64,000 bases of DNA, taken from assembly GCF_037392515.1 (NCBI RefSeq), contig NC_090291.1:43889001-43953000 (forward strand). Reading direction: 5' to 3'. Origin of the DNA: Haliotis asinina. Lineage: Eukaryota > Mollusca > Gastropoda > Lepetellida > Haliotidae. This document shows, in pieces, positions 46,401 through 58,000 of the stretch (position 1 is its first letter; every line of letters starts with the position of its first letter). Under the pieces are notes generated by a model. The model was not told where the DNA came from. It did not search any database and was given only the letters and a program-made list of their open reading frames with translations. Made by a program: the position numbers and the translations under genes.

Positions 46401-49400
46401 CTGACCAATCTGAACACAGCTTAACAAATCGCAAAAGTGGACATTCGCACACACCTTTTGAACTTTTTACCTCGAAAAGGTTTGTACCCGAACAATTCTG
46501 AATACTATTTAGCGTAGGCTCGCTTCCAAGTTATGCGCACGACATATGTACAACCATGACAACAGTAAGTAAACAGTTGCTGGAAATAGTGTTTTTAGCA
46601 ATATACAAGGATGTTATCTTGTGGAAATATTAGTTAATGGTAACCATGTCAACAGAAACCCCCCCAGGATATATACTGCAGGTCAAATAACTGTGTTGCT
46701 TGCAGAGTTTTGTTTGTGGAGAGATCTGTGTCCGTGACCTGAATATTTTGAAAGTCCCTCCGATCCCTAAATAGTAGCCGTTGTCTGATTGGTTAAATCG
46801 ACTTAACCGTCTTGCGTTAGATTGGACGGTTGTCGCTCAAAGGTTTACCTGATGCAACCTTTTACTAGGTTTTGTTGACTCATTGGTGGAGTTTACTTAG
46901 ACTGATACTGAAACATTCTCAGTTTGTCTATGTTAACATATTGTTATAACAACTCTTTGAAAATACTGATAGCTCATCTTAGGATTAGGTTTGAAAATGC
47001 ATTCAAGTGACATATTCTCAGTGGAAATGAATGGATTTTATGAACTGATTTATTTCATTTCATGGTCAACAAGGAAATTGAACTGAGTTTGTGGTACATA
47101 AAACAGCGCAATTCTTTCAAGTTCCTACCATATCTCCTTGTTCTAGTGCAGCAATGCCTGTTTCTCTGATTACAGAATAGGTTTGCTTTAACATAGATAG
47201 TGAAACTGAAAGGGCATTAGTGGAAGATTGTGTGTTTGTTTGCATCATCAATAGATTTTGTTTCTTTCTACATTCTGCTTCACTGCTTTGTGAGATTTAA
47301 AACAGTTAAATTCTTCGAGCCATATTTTCTAGTGCTGCAGTCAGATTACAGAAATAGATCGGCTTGCAATTTTGTTTCACTCACCTAGTGAAACTGAAAC
47401 ACCCCTGATGGAAGGATCATGTTTGTTTATATGATCAATAGGTATTGTTTCACTGTATTGCCTAAATCACCCCTCATGTGTACAATGTATGAAGCCCATT
47501 TCTGGTGTCCCCCACTATGACATTGTTGGAATATTGCTATAAGCAATGTAAAACCTCTATCACTCACTCACCCACTCACTCACTCACACACCCTTCAGTG
47601 CCTGCATCAGACTATAGCTCCAGTATTCAAGTGCATGTTGAAGGAGCTGTAATGTAATAAGAAGGAGCTCGATGGCATCAGATGATCAGTGATTTGGTTT
47701 TATGCTGCTTGTTATATCAACCACTAGTTTGTTTGGCCCATCTTCTGCCTGAACTGGAATTATTATAGATCATCTAAATGCCAATGAATGAAAATAATGA
47801 CATCACTAGGGGGTTAAAGTTGTGTTTTTCGCGTCTAAACCCTCTAATCCGATTTTCTGTATTGTTCATATGGGTTCTGTGCATAGAAGACATTCTTGAT
47901 GCCCAGATGAGATATTACTGAAGAATAGACAAGTGTAGTGGCCATCACTGTTAGAATTTAAAGAAATATGGAGGAAGAATGGACAAATATAAATTGCCAT
48001 TTAGTCCAGCCATGAGCATTATACAAGTTATATCTTAGGAGCAGAGCAATACTTAGTACATTATTTTGCATTTGCTACTAATTTTACTTATACTGAAGTT
48101 GGATGTAAAAGTTTTTATGCTGCCACAAGGACACATCACAAAATTCCAAAATCTCAAAATTTGTGGATGTTGAGACTTAATCGCTATCAAAGATCTTTTC
48201 CATTTCTCGTTTAGGTGTCCATCAAAGAAAGAAATTTAAAACCAATAAATATTAAGGTTCCAAATAGATGTATAAACGTGCATGTTTGTGAGAGAGAGAA
48301 CAATGCGTTTTCCTTATGGCAGATACAAATTATCAAGATTTAAAATCTGTTGTGTCATGTTTCAAATTTGCTTTAATGAGTAAAAATATACTGAAATGAA
48401 ATATGGGTCTATTTTGTCAGGCTCTTGTACTGTATTGTGTGCATGGCATCGTTATGGACCTGTGGTTTTTAATGTAGTAAACAATTTATCTGATTTTTTC
48501 ACAGTGATACAAACTGCCCTGTCCTGTGTTGTGTCCCAGTAATTAGTCATGTGTTAAATATTCTGTTGTCTTCATAAGTTTATAGTCATTGAACATCAAA
48601 GCCAACAACCAACCATAATTGGTTGGAGTGTCTTAAGAAGTTTCTTCTCTTTGCAGGTCATCTCCCACTTGATGAGCTTCCTCAGTGTGTCGGACCGCAA
48701 GGAAGCTGCACTGGTCAACACATCATGGTATGAGGCCTCTATGGACCCAGCTCTACAGAGGGACATGGTAGTCAACTTCTCCGACACTAATGTAACCAAC
48801 CTGCGCACAAGGAGAAAACTGACCCACCTGGTGCTGAACCATATCGACAACTCTACCTCCTCCGTAACTGAGATGGTAAAGTTCTTTGAGTACATGAGCG
48901 AAAGTCTGACAAACCTGTCTCTCAAGGGCTCCAACATTACAGAAGGAACATTTGTCAAGCTCCTATCACAATGCAAGAATCTGACCGTTCTCGACCTGAC
49001 AAGCTGTAATTCTTTGTTTATGTCTGGCAACCTTCTTGATCGCAAGTTGGATGTTCAAACCCTCAAAGAGTCCCTGCAGCATGTCAAAAAGTTGACCTTG
49101 GCTTCAGTAAGATTTCTTTCTGATGTAAGCTTTAATCGAATTTTATCAGTGTGTCCAAATGTTGAGGAACTATCTCTTGCTCATGCTCAGATAACATTCA
49201 ACAGTGCAACCTACTACCCCCAGGGAAGCAAGGTTGGGACCAACTCGGCTGTTCTCACCTTCCATAACATCCTGGATTTTGTTGATAGACAGGGGCCAAA
49301 ACTGAAGTCACTGAACCTAAGCCGGACCACCATTGCCAACTGCCACCTCTCCGAGTTAGCCAGGTGTCAGAACATTGCTTTAGAGGAGCTTATCCTTGTT

Positions 49401-50555
49401 GGCTGTAGGGAGATCACCGACTCTGGCCTTGGTCAGTTTTGTCGCCAACAGAAGAGCCTCCAGAAGCTGGACATCAGCAGCTGCACTGACATCACCGACA
49501 GTGGCATTGCTGCTGTGGCAACCAACCTGACCCAGCTGCGATCATTTAAGGCCAACAAATGCAGGCAGATGACTGACAATTCTGTTAAACTGTTCAAGTA
49601 TATGTCTCTTCTGGAAAGCCTGGACCTCTCCGAGTGTTACGAGCTGTTCAGCCAGGGGACGATTCAGGGGTTGTGTAGTGGGATACAGAGTAAGCTTACA
49701 CACCTCAACCTTAGCTGCTGCACTGCTCTAACAGACTACTTTGTTGTGGAACTTACAAAAACTGTGCCCAGTTTGGTTCACCTTGACCTTGGCTCTCTGT
49801 TCAATATCACTGACATCAGTGTCCACGCGATCTCCAAGAGGCTGAAGCATCTGAGATACTTGCGCCTTGCATGGTGTAAGGAATTATCAGACAAGGGCCT
49901 ATTGGGGCTTGAGGAACTGGATGACTCCAGGTATGAGACTCATGTTCTTGATGGTCATAATGGACAGTGTCGCTGCACTCGCAGACATTCAGAACAAGGC
50001 TCCAACATATTCAAGAAACCATCTGGTAGTGGCGGGAAGGACAAGAAGATGTCTATTGGAGATCTTGAGGCCATGGTGAAGAATGGGGGAGAGCTCTATA
50101 GCCTCAGCAACTTGTCAGGTCTCCGAACCTTGGACCTGACATCTTGCTCCAAGTTCACAGACTTTGGTCTAAAAGAAGCCATAAAATTCAAGGAACTTAA
50201 GAGTTTATCCCTTGGGATGGTACACGGAATGACCAATGAGAGCCTTGTTGCCATAGCCCGTAACAATCCAAGCCTGGAGGATGTCCGCGTGAACCAGTGT
50301 ATCAAAATCACAGATGCAGCTGTAGAAGCTTTGACAAGTAAGTGTCCACGATTGTCCCACCTGGACGTGTCTAGCTGTGACAGATTGACCAATCACACCC
50401 TATACTATGTCCAGACCAACTGTCAACGTCTGCGTCATCTTGATGTCTCCTTCTGTAGTGGATTGACCCCAGAGGCTGTAGACAAGCTAGAGGGCACCAT
50501 GAAAGGCCTGCATACAGTACACAAGAGGCTGGTCGGAACCACCGCCACACACTAG
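40490..50555 (+). CDS. FBXL9: F-box/leucine-rich-repeat protein, FBXL9 (LRRC29)-like
   Basis: Two coding exons: 40490-40513 (MASKLPTE, donor GAG/GTGAGT) and 48657-50555 (acceptor TTGCAG), joined in phase 0 to give 640 residues. The F-box starts at residue 5 (LPTEVISHLMSFL) and runs to about 45 (ALVNTSWYEAS); in this family it binds Skp1 of an SCF ubiquitin ligase. From about residue 63 there are many cysteine-containing leucine-rich repeats (for example LQKLDISSCTDITDSGIAA), expected to form the substrate-binding arc. A less ordered insert with Cys/Arg and Lys/Gly/Ser runs lies at about 429-487. The last 160 residues, including LRTLDLTSCSKFTDFGL and the closing RLVG, resemble my memory of human LRRC29/FBXL9; another FBXL subfamily is possible. 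The intron is 8.1 kb. The 5' UTR limit is unknown. Confidence 0.9.
41531..41701 (+). mobile_element. Foldback element with 32-bp arms and hammerhead-like centre
   Basis: Arms 41531-41562 and 41670-41701 are inverted repeats matching at 30 of 32 positions. An inner pair (TGCAATGGGTGC... and ...GCACCTATTGCA) extends the hairpin, and the centre carries AGCGGTGTTAGTATCTACGC then TGAAAC, as at 14.2 kb. The tail ACAACTTCTAAAATGTCTTT follows at 41709. It lies in the intron of the F-box gene. Confidence 0.75.
44591..44757 (+). repeat. SINE B
   Basis: Head with GCCTAGTGGTTAAAGCG and GGTTTGATTACC, body CCCGTTTCTGGTGTACCC, tail to ACTCACTTGCTCAC. Confidence 0.7.
45171..45335 (+). repeat. SINE B
   Basis: GGTGGTGAGGTAGCCCAGTG head, GGGATTCGATTTCC B box, tail CATAAAACTAAACTCACTA. 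A SINE A of opposite orientation starts 34 bp away. Confidence 0.75.
45369..45631 (-). repeat. SINE A, full length, F-box gene intron
   Basis: GAGTTTAGTTTTGCACCGTA to GGGACCTTCACGGG, little diverged. Confidence 0.88.
46311..46904. mobile_element. Non-autonomous TIR element, copy 2 (594 bp)
   Basis: Perfect 15-bp inverted ends, CAGTCTAAGTAAACT at left and AGTTTACTTAGACTG at right. It shares GTTACACTCCAC, AGTCTAACAAAAC and other blocks with copy 1. No transposase. It lies in the F-box gene intron. Confidence 0.75.
47477..47590 (+). repeat. SINE B, 3' part
   Basis: GAAGCCCATTTCTGGTGTCC through a (CACT)n tail. Confidence 0.65.
47936..48290 (+). repeat. Dispersed repeat, copy 1
   Basis: GTAGTGGCCATCACTGT, ATTGCCATTTAGTCCAGCCA, GTTATATCTTAGGAGCAGAG and a GAGAGAGA end match 55266-55650. 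Class unknown. Confidence 0.75.
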
Positions 50556-51626
50556 CAGGGGATGTCAGGAACTGGCACGGACATGTTCGAATGTCCCTCC
50601 ATCTTCGTTCAATAATGCACCTGTTCTAAAGCTGTGAGACTGCTTTTGGATGTTGATAATGTTGAATGTGACAAGAGACTGAGAAATTGTACTGTTTCGA
50701 TGTTACACAGACTTTCAAGGAGATTTTGATTGTTTCTGTTTATGCAGCATGTTTGACACACTGCAGGAATATACACAATTCTGAATTTGACTGGATGGGA
50801 GTTAATTTATCCAGCACAGTTACTGTCATGTTATTGGACACTTTGGATGTGGAGCTATATCATACATGTCTTCAGACTGGTGTATGTTTTGCTCAGTGTT
50901 GACCTATTACATACGAAACTGACAATCCAGATGTGACAGTGATAAGATATTAAGCACATAGGAACCATATTTTCCATAAATCATGTGTCACTTGTTTCCA
51001 AGGGACAATGACAAGCCACCTGGCACACTAGTCATAGAAATGATAAAGATTTTTTAGTGTGCCATTAATCAGCTGAAGCTAACTGTGAGTTGTTAGAATT
51101 GGATATAACCTGAAGTGATATAATACTGTTCTTCATAGTCATGGATGTCAGTGTATGATAACTGCAATATATACATTACTAGTTATATGTACTGGATTTT
51201 TTGGAGAGGTGTCATTGCATTGAGAAGCATATCAGGAAGTAGAAGATATGCAGTATGCATAATATAGCCATATAGCAACTGTATGTAGGATGTATTCAAT
51301 GAAAGGTCCTTCAGCATTCTATATTCTCGAATTTATGAAGATTATTGTAACAGGACAATTTTTGTTAAAGTTGAAATTTGGTGTATTATCACAAGAAATC
51401 CACTGAACTTGTTGGCTTCATCCTAATCTTGAAGTTTGCCTGTCAAGAGTCTTATCCATTTCTAGATCCAGGTTTTGTACGTCATTAATAATTCCATTGT
51501 AACACATGACGGTTTGTATGCCTGTTGTGACATGTGACAAGCATTATGTGATGTTTATTCATGTTTCCTTTTTGTTGTTTTACCACATGTGCTGTGATAC
51601 ATATGTATTTAACTAACTCTTTACAC

Positions 51627-51629
<3 letters not shown>

Positions 51630-51717
<88 letters not shown>
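51630..51717 (+). repeat. (GAT)n microsatellite in 3' UTR
   Basis: About 29 GAT units with one GGT interruption. It lies inside the putative 3' UTR and produces spurious poly-Asp and poly-His frames. Confidence 0.95.
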
Positions 51718-51722
<5 letters not shown>

Positions 51723-52299
51723 GAAGTAGAAGCAATTTCGAATCAGTATCATCACTGGAATGAGCATGATGAATTGATGTAGTTGCAACAGGTACGCTGA
51801 TCAGGTGCAATGGGTTTACCATTCCATGATAGCCAAGTGAGGTTTTTGTGTTGCTGAATTAACCTCATTTGACACAGCATTTTGTCTTTTGGAAATTTAG
51901 TAGTCATAAAATTGAATGTATTCTGTACCACAATGAGTTTAATATTTATGAGCACCGGTTAATTAATAACTTATGTGTATTTTCTCACACATGAAACACT
52001 GTTCGAATTTTTCAGCCCACTTGATCAAAGTGTTTCTATGTTTATGATGAAATATTTTCATCGTGGCGAGTCATTATCGGCAATAATCAGGGATGGTACA
52101 CACACCCTTGTCAAGCATCACTTACACCATCTTGCATGACAATGGTATGTGCACCTGAACCAAAGTGTAATGGTTACCATGGTTACAGTACTGTGAAAAT
52201 GTTGTTACTCATAAACTGTCGTCAGTCAGGTAATGTGTTGCTGATTGTGGAAACTTGGCTGAGAGAACACTCCATTGATGAATATTAGCATAATCATAA

Positions 52300-52375
52300 T
52301 CTGTCTTACAGACCCTGAAGCAAATATATCTAACAAAGCCCACTTGCCATGTCTAGAAAATGTGGCTAGCATAAT
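52300..52375 (+). repeat. Low-copy dispersed repeat
   Basis: CTGTCTTACAGACCCTGAAG through GTCTAGAAAATGTGGC; inverse copy at 5862-5950 and a shorter copy at 4458-4512. Confidence 0.6.
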
Positions 52376-52857
52376 CATGATAATTGTTGTTTTAATTTTA
52401 TTAGTTTCAACTAATCCCTGTTAATGATATATAAAATTAGAGTTATTTATATTTACTTTATTGGAATGACATTCCTTTTCTTGTAGCATATTTTATCTTG
52501 GAGATGGCCTACCAATATTACCTTGACCTTCTAAACTGGTACATTTTATTTTTGGGTAATACAGGTCTATATATGTAACTGTTTTGTTGTATACATACAC
52601 GTTTATAAGTCGCTCAAGCTTTGCTATGTTAATATTCAGCCATAAGCGAAATAGTTATGCATTTTAATGAGAAGCTTTTGAAAAATACTGTTTGATTAAC
52701 AGCAACAAACGGTTAAATTTTCTTCTGCTGGATCAAATCATTGTCTGTTTTTTTCTTAATGATAACAGTATTTGTAGAAGTATACTGAACAGCAAAAGTA
52801 ACATGTTTTGAAAAATGAAATGCCATAAAAGTAAGTGTTCATGTTTATGTCTTGTCT

Positions 52858-52863
52858 AATAAA
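52858..52863 (+). terminator. Poly(A) signal of the F-box gene
   Basis: AATAAA within CTAATAAAAAC, followed by T- and GT-rich sequence. Confidence 0.5.
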
Positions 52864-52962
52864 AACTTGACAAAAAGTTGCATTTCTTTTACTAATATAT
52901 GTCAGTGGCGTATATTCACTTAAAATCATAATTTATCTACAATGTTTCAATAATTTGTGCTT

Positions 52963-53105
52963 AGGCCAGACCAATTCTATTTCTTGTTTTACGAATTTTT
53001 GTCCTCTGAAAACCTAAAGGCTTAACCTTAATTTTTTTTTTTCCTCATTCTTGAAAAAATATGGCAGGCAGATCCGTAAAACAAGAAATAAAATTGGTCT
53101 GGCCT
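52963..53105. mobile_element. MITE with 31-bp arms, copy 1
   Basis: Arms AGGCCAGACCAATTCTATTT... (52963-52993) and the inverse at 53075-53105 match at 30 of 31 positions; 143 bp in all. It lies just beyond the F-box gene poly(A) site. Confidence 0.75.
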
Positions 53106-53109
53106 TTTT

Positions 53110-55030
53110 TTGAAAAAAAGTTCTGATATACACGAACAGACACAAAAAGATATTTTGACAAAGAAGCCTTAGTGTGGAGGTATGATGTATCTTTAAATTA
53201 TATAGCACACAATTTACAGCACATGTATGCTTGCTTGCAAGGTATCAATTTTACACCAGTAATTCACATGTGTGTCATACATGCAAGGTAATGGATGAAT
53301 AAGTTCTTGTAACAATTTGGTTTTCAAGTATAAGTCAAAATGTTATGGATGTCTTTAGTGTATACATGTTTCTGGGCCATTCCTTGCCCCATAGTCAGGT
53401 GAAGGGACAAGGAACCCAAAAAGAATTCAGTTGACATCCATGATATTTTGTCTAATATAGGATGCATACTATTGAGTACCCATGAATACATCATGTTGTT
53501 ATATTCGATTGTTTGTTGTAGCAACATGGCAGTAGGATTATGAAGTGGTTGATTTTACATTTTTGCAATCTTTTTATTTCACTTGCTGCTCTCAGTGAAC
53601 ATCAATGACTCCTGCATTGCCGTTCTCAGACATTTACATTGAGTATGCGTACAGCAGTGTCATGTCATTAGCTGGCCATTTCATCCGGTTCCCATGGTAG
53701 CATCTGGTGCTGCTCATTTGGAATGTCATTCTGACTTTACGTTACAATATGATTTGAATGACTTCACCACTGTGGATGGCTCAACAAAACAATTGCTTGC
53801 GATGTTTCTACGTGTCTATACGCAGCGAATAGTCTTGAAGTTTCTGGGAATCGAATACCATTTTGTCATGTTTTTCATCCAATCAAATTACAGAACACAG
53901 TGACTTTGGGTTTACAATATTGATAAAAGGGATGGCAAAATTGATTCCAAGGACCCTTAAATGGATGGAACAAGGCGATTGCTTTAACCACTAGGCCAGA
54001 CCACACTAACCTATGGAGCCACAACAGGAATAGATCCCAAGGAACTCTCAGGAGTCAATCTGACATCAACTCTGTCTCCTGTCCAACTCATCTCTGCAGC
54101 CAACTTTTCTTAAAGGAAACGTTTACACAAAAGATGGTATATAGATATCAGGAGGAACTACTATATTTTGGGCGTTATAGTAATTCATATTTTCCACATT
54201 AACCAAGATTAACTTGAGTACTCTCCCCATGTAGTACCAAAACAAACAAACAAATTTATTCTGTAACCAGGCCCATAATATATAATATACTACATTCATA
54301 TTATCCAGCATGCATTAAGTTTCAGTTTTTGAGGATGTTTTCAGTTTTTGAGGATGATTTTATGGTGAATACTTTAGATAGATAGAGTCCCAGTTTGTAT
54401 GATACATCTTTATCAGTCGATTCCATCAAGTGTATGACATTAGTAGTTGTTGGGTAGTCTGTAAAGCAAGCTGTTAGATATTTTTTTCTCAGATGAGAGA
54501 ATTTTTTACACTTTATAAGTACATGGTATTCATTTTCCAGTCTTCATATTTTTCTCCAAACAGTAATCACAGATTCTCTCTTCATGGGGTCATCCCATAT
54601 ACATTGCCTGATTATTCAGCACCAAGGCTGAACTAGACGTCAAATAATATGAGCCATGTGCATGGGAGCCAGTGGGCTGAGATGCCACAAGTCATAAAGC
54701 TCAGTTGTGTCCCTTGAGTATTGCAGGATCAGCTGATCATACTGATAGCAGTCAAAGATCACATTTTCAGTCATCAGTCTGACAATCCCAGTTTTATCAG
54801 TGCCTCATTTATACTTGTACCATAGTGAGAACCAGTTTGGGTTTCTTTTTTTAACCTTCATTACCATGATTAAGCGTCATAAATAACTGTTTTTGTGGAA
54901 ATAGTAAATAACTTACTCCCTTCAGCATGGGTAACATATTAGACAGAGTTTAGAAACACTGGTGAAATGGACTTGACAGTAAAAGAAGACTCCATCATCA
55001 ATCATTATCTGTTCGGGGAAAACTGGGACT
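53110..55030. other. No gene seen
   Basis: AT-rich; a SINE B head remnant near 53970-54005 (GCTTTAACCACTAGGCC). Confidence 0.35.
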
Positions 55031-55033
55031 AAA

Positions 55034-58000
55034 TTATTGAAGGTAATCAGTCTTATGCGTGATCACCTCCAGTTTGACCTGGGCATCCAGCACTGTGGTC
55101 ACCTTGATGGCCATGGAGAAGAGTTCCTGTTCGTGTAGAGCAGCGTGTCGTGCAGCCACGCTTGGGCACACCTCGCTAGACAATTACAGGTACATAAATG
55201 CTTCCTTTTCTCTTTTTTTTTTTTTTTTGTGTCTGTGAGAGAGAAAGAGAGAAAGAGAGAGAGAAATGTAGTGGCCATCACTGTCAAAGAAATGTCGAGG
55301 AAAAATGGACAAATAAATTGCCATTTAGTCCGGCCATGTGTATTATGCACGTTATATCTTAGAAGCAGAGTAATACAAGCAGTACATCATTCTAACATCA
55401 TTCTACTGTGTGTACCTTCGCTACTAATTTTGCATTTTGCTTATACTTATGTTGGATGTACAACCTTTTATACTGGCACAAGGACATCACACAATTCCCA
55501 AATCTGAAAACTTGTGTACATGTTGTGACTTATTCAGTATCAAGGATCATTTCTGTTTCTCCTGTAAGTGTCCATCAGTGAAAGAAATTTAAAAACAATT
55601 AATATTAGGGTTCCAAATAAATATATAAACGTGTGTGTGTGTGTCTGTGTGTGTGGAGAAGAGAGTGTTCAGCAAATCTGACAACATAGACACTGTAAAA
55701 TCTGTAAATTCAAACACTGTCATTCTGAACAAGATCGTCTGGATTAACATGGTTAGCTCTTTTCCAGGTTAATGAATCATAAACATTAGGCAGTAACTCT
55801 CAACCGGTAAGGTGTTCTCGTATGTTTTAAGAGATGGAAGGTTTTCCAAATTAATTGTCTGGATGCCAGTATAAGTCGTTGCTCATGCTTTTTGTCACCA
55901 GTTTTTCTTGCTCAGACTTGATTGAACTGAGGCCATTGTGGTAGAACGGAAATAATGCTCTTCATTTAAGTAAGTTAGGTTGTAGGCTACTTTTAGCAAT
56001 AATCCTTCAATATCACAGCAGGCAACAGTCAAAATGGGCTTCCCACACTGTACTCTTGTGAGAAAATAAACCAAAGTCTTTAGAGTCTTTAGCGTCTTTA
56101 CCTCACCATCCCACTCACATTCTAGATGGACAACAGTATGTGGTGATGTGATTGTACATACAGTGTTCTTTTGCCTCTATCGTCATTTCTTTCAAAGGCA
56201 ACAAAAAGGTTTGGAGGGTTGGGATTAGCAGCTTGGTTGATGGACATTGTATCCTATTCATTGTGACATAATATTCATGGTGCTGGAAAAAATTTTCAAG
56301 GAAACATCAAATAATATTGCTGTTATACCTTGATGTAGGAATTATTAGTAGGCCAAGTAGAACTCAGGATCTCATTCCACATATTTTAAGGAATTTAATG
56401 ATTGTATCAAAGTTTTACATACAATGTAAGCCGCATCTTTGTTCATCATGACATGTATATATTATAAATTTTGTATGGAATAAAAGAATCTCAGTGTGTA
56501 GAAGCTGGGTATTGCTCGAAGCTGAGTACTGCCCAGGGTCAAGTGGGGAAAACACTGCAATATTAGCCGTTATCAGTCAGTGACTCAGCTATCACCCTGA
56601 CAGTCACACTATTTCCTGACCCCTTGTAGTGAACATACTTCTGTTCATACACAACGCAAACCTTGCACTGTTACTAGGTCCAGTTCCAGGTCACACCACA
56701 GCACAAGATAACTCTGTGTTGTATGAATTTTTCAGTTCAGGGGAGCCATGCAATAAGTTTAGTTTAATGCCACACTCATATTCAAGCAATATGGCGGCAG
56801 TCTGTAAATAATCCAGTCTGGACCAGACAATTCAGTGATCAACAGCATGAGCATCGATGTAGGCAACTGGCTTATAATAACGTGTCAACCACGTCACTGA
56901 GTCTGACCACCTGATCCCGTAAGTCGCCTCATACGAGAAGCATGGGCTACTGAAGACCAATTCTAACCTGGACCTTCACAGGCTATGTGATCATGTTTAA
57001 GTGATATAGATTTCATAGCTGACACAGGATGTGAACATGACATAACAGACGACAAATACCTCTGTTTCATCACAATTTATTGACTGAAAATAATTTTCAG
57101 AACTTCCTCTTTGGATGTAAAATACTGTCCGGCAAAAAATATGACAACCAACTTGTCCCCTTTCAAGTTTCTTTCCTTGTTAATAAATTTCACCTTGACA
57201 GATTCAGAATACATGATACAAGGGTATCACTGCAAAGTGTGAGAGAATAGGATACCTATTAACAATAGGCCACTTGACAATATCAGCACTGAGTCCCAAA
57301 TATAAATTACTAAATAAGCTACTTAAATTTGAGTAGCTACGACAGTTGCACTGTGTCGAAATAGAAGCTTCACACAGCTGCTGTATACAGAGAGACAATG
57401 ACATCTACACTAGGTCTGTTACAGATCCAAATTTTCTACCTGGGTAACCCTCCCTTATACCCCACCTGACCCTGATATCTGTTATGTTAATTCCTGACAT
57501 TAAATTTGTAAGAAATGGCAGCATGCTTCAGCTCTGAGGCTAACACTTCAAGGTTTTCAATATCTTTAACATGTACTATATTCAAAACAGGGGACTGAAA
57601 TTTATGTCGAAATCTTCAAAGACATCACAACATAAAGGAAAAACATATTACATTTTTAATCTATTAACTCACCTGTCCCAGGTATCCAGGTGACCCATAC
57701 CAGCCCTAATCTACTGGCAGTGGGGACACATGTAGTGTATGAGTGAGGGAGTATTAAACCCTATGAGGAGTACTACCCACAATACAGGTTTCTGAGGGTT
57801 CTTCTTCCGGTTACATGAAGGTCAAGTTCCCTACATACTGCTTGTGATACATACAGCATCATCAATCACAAACAGGGAAGTGTATTTTAGACAAAATCCT
57901 CGAGTGAGCTGGCATTGATGCCACTTTCCTTAGTACTCCAGATATTTCACATCCTGTGTGCTTCACATGGGAGGAAAGTCTCACAGTGTGTTACCCCGAT

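Larger units (their letters stand above)
40514..48656 (+). other. Intron of the F-box gene
   Basis: 8143 bp, donor GTGAGT, acceptor TTTGCAG. Contains a foldback element, three B and one A SINE, TIR element copy 2, a dispersed repeat, and CATCAATAG-type short repeats near 45.7 kb. No nested gene seen. Confidence 0.8.
50556..52880 (+). other. 3' UTR of the F-box gene
   Basis: No further gene is seen; the stretch contains a (GAT)n microsatellite and ends near the first good poly(A) signal at 52858. If an earlier site is used the UTR is shorter. Confidence 0.5.

Noticed and set aside
48596-49045. 149-residue minus-strand frame
   Set aside because: Shadow of the F-box gene exon.
51561-51822. Poly-Asp and poly-His frames
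   Set aside because: Produced by the (GAT)n microsatellite in the 3' UTR of the F-box gene.
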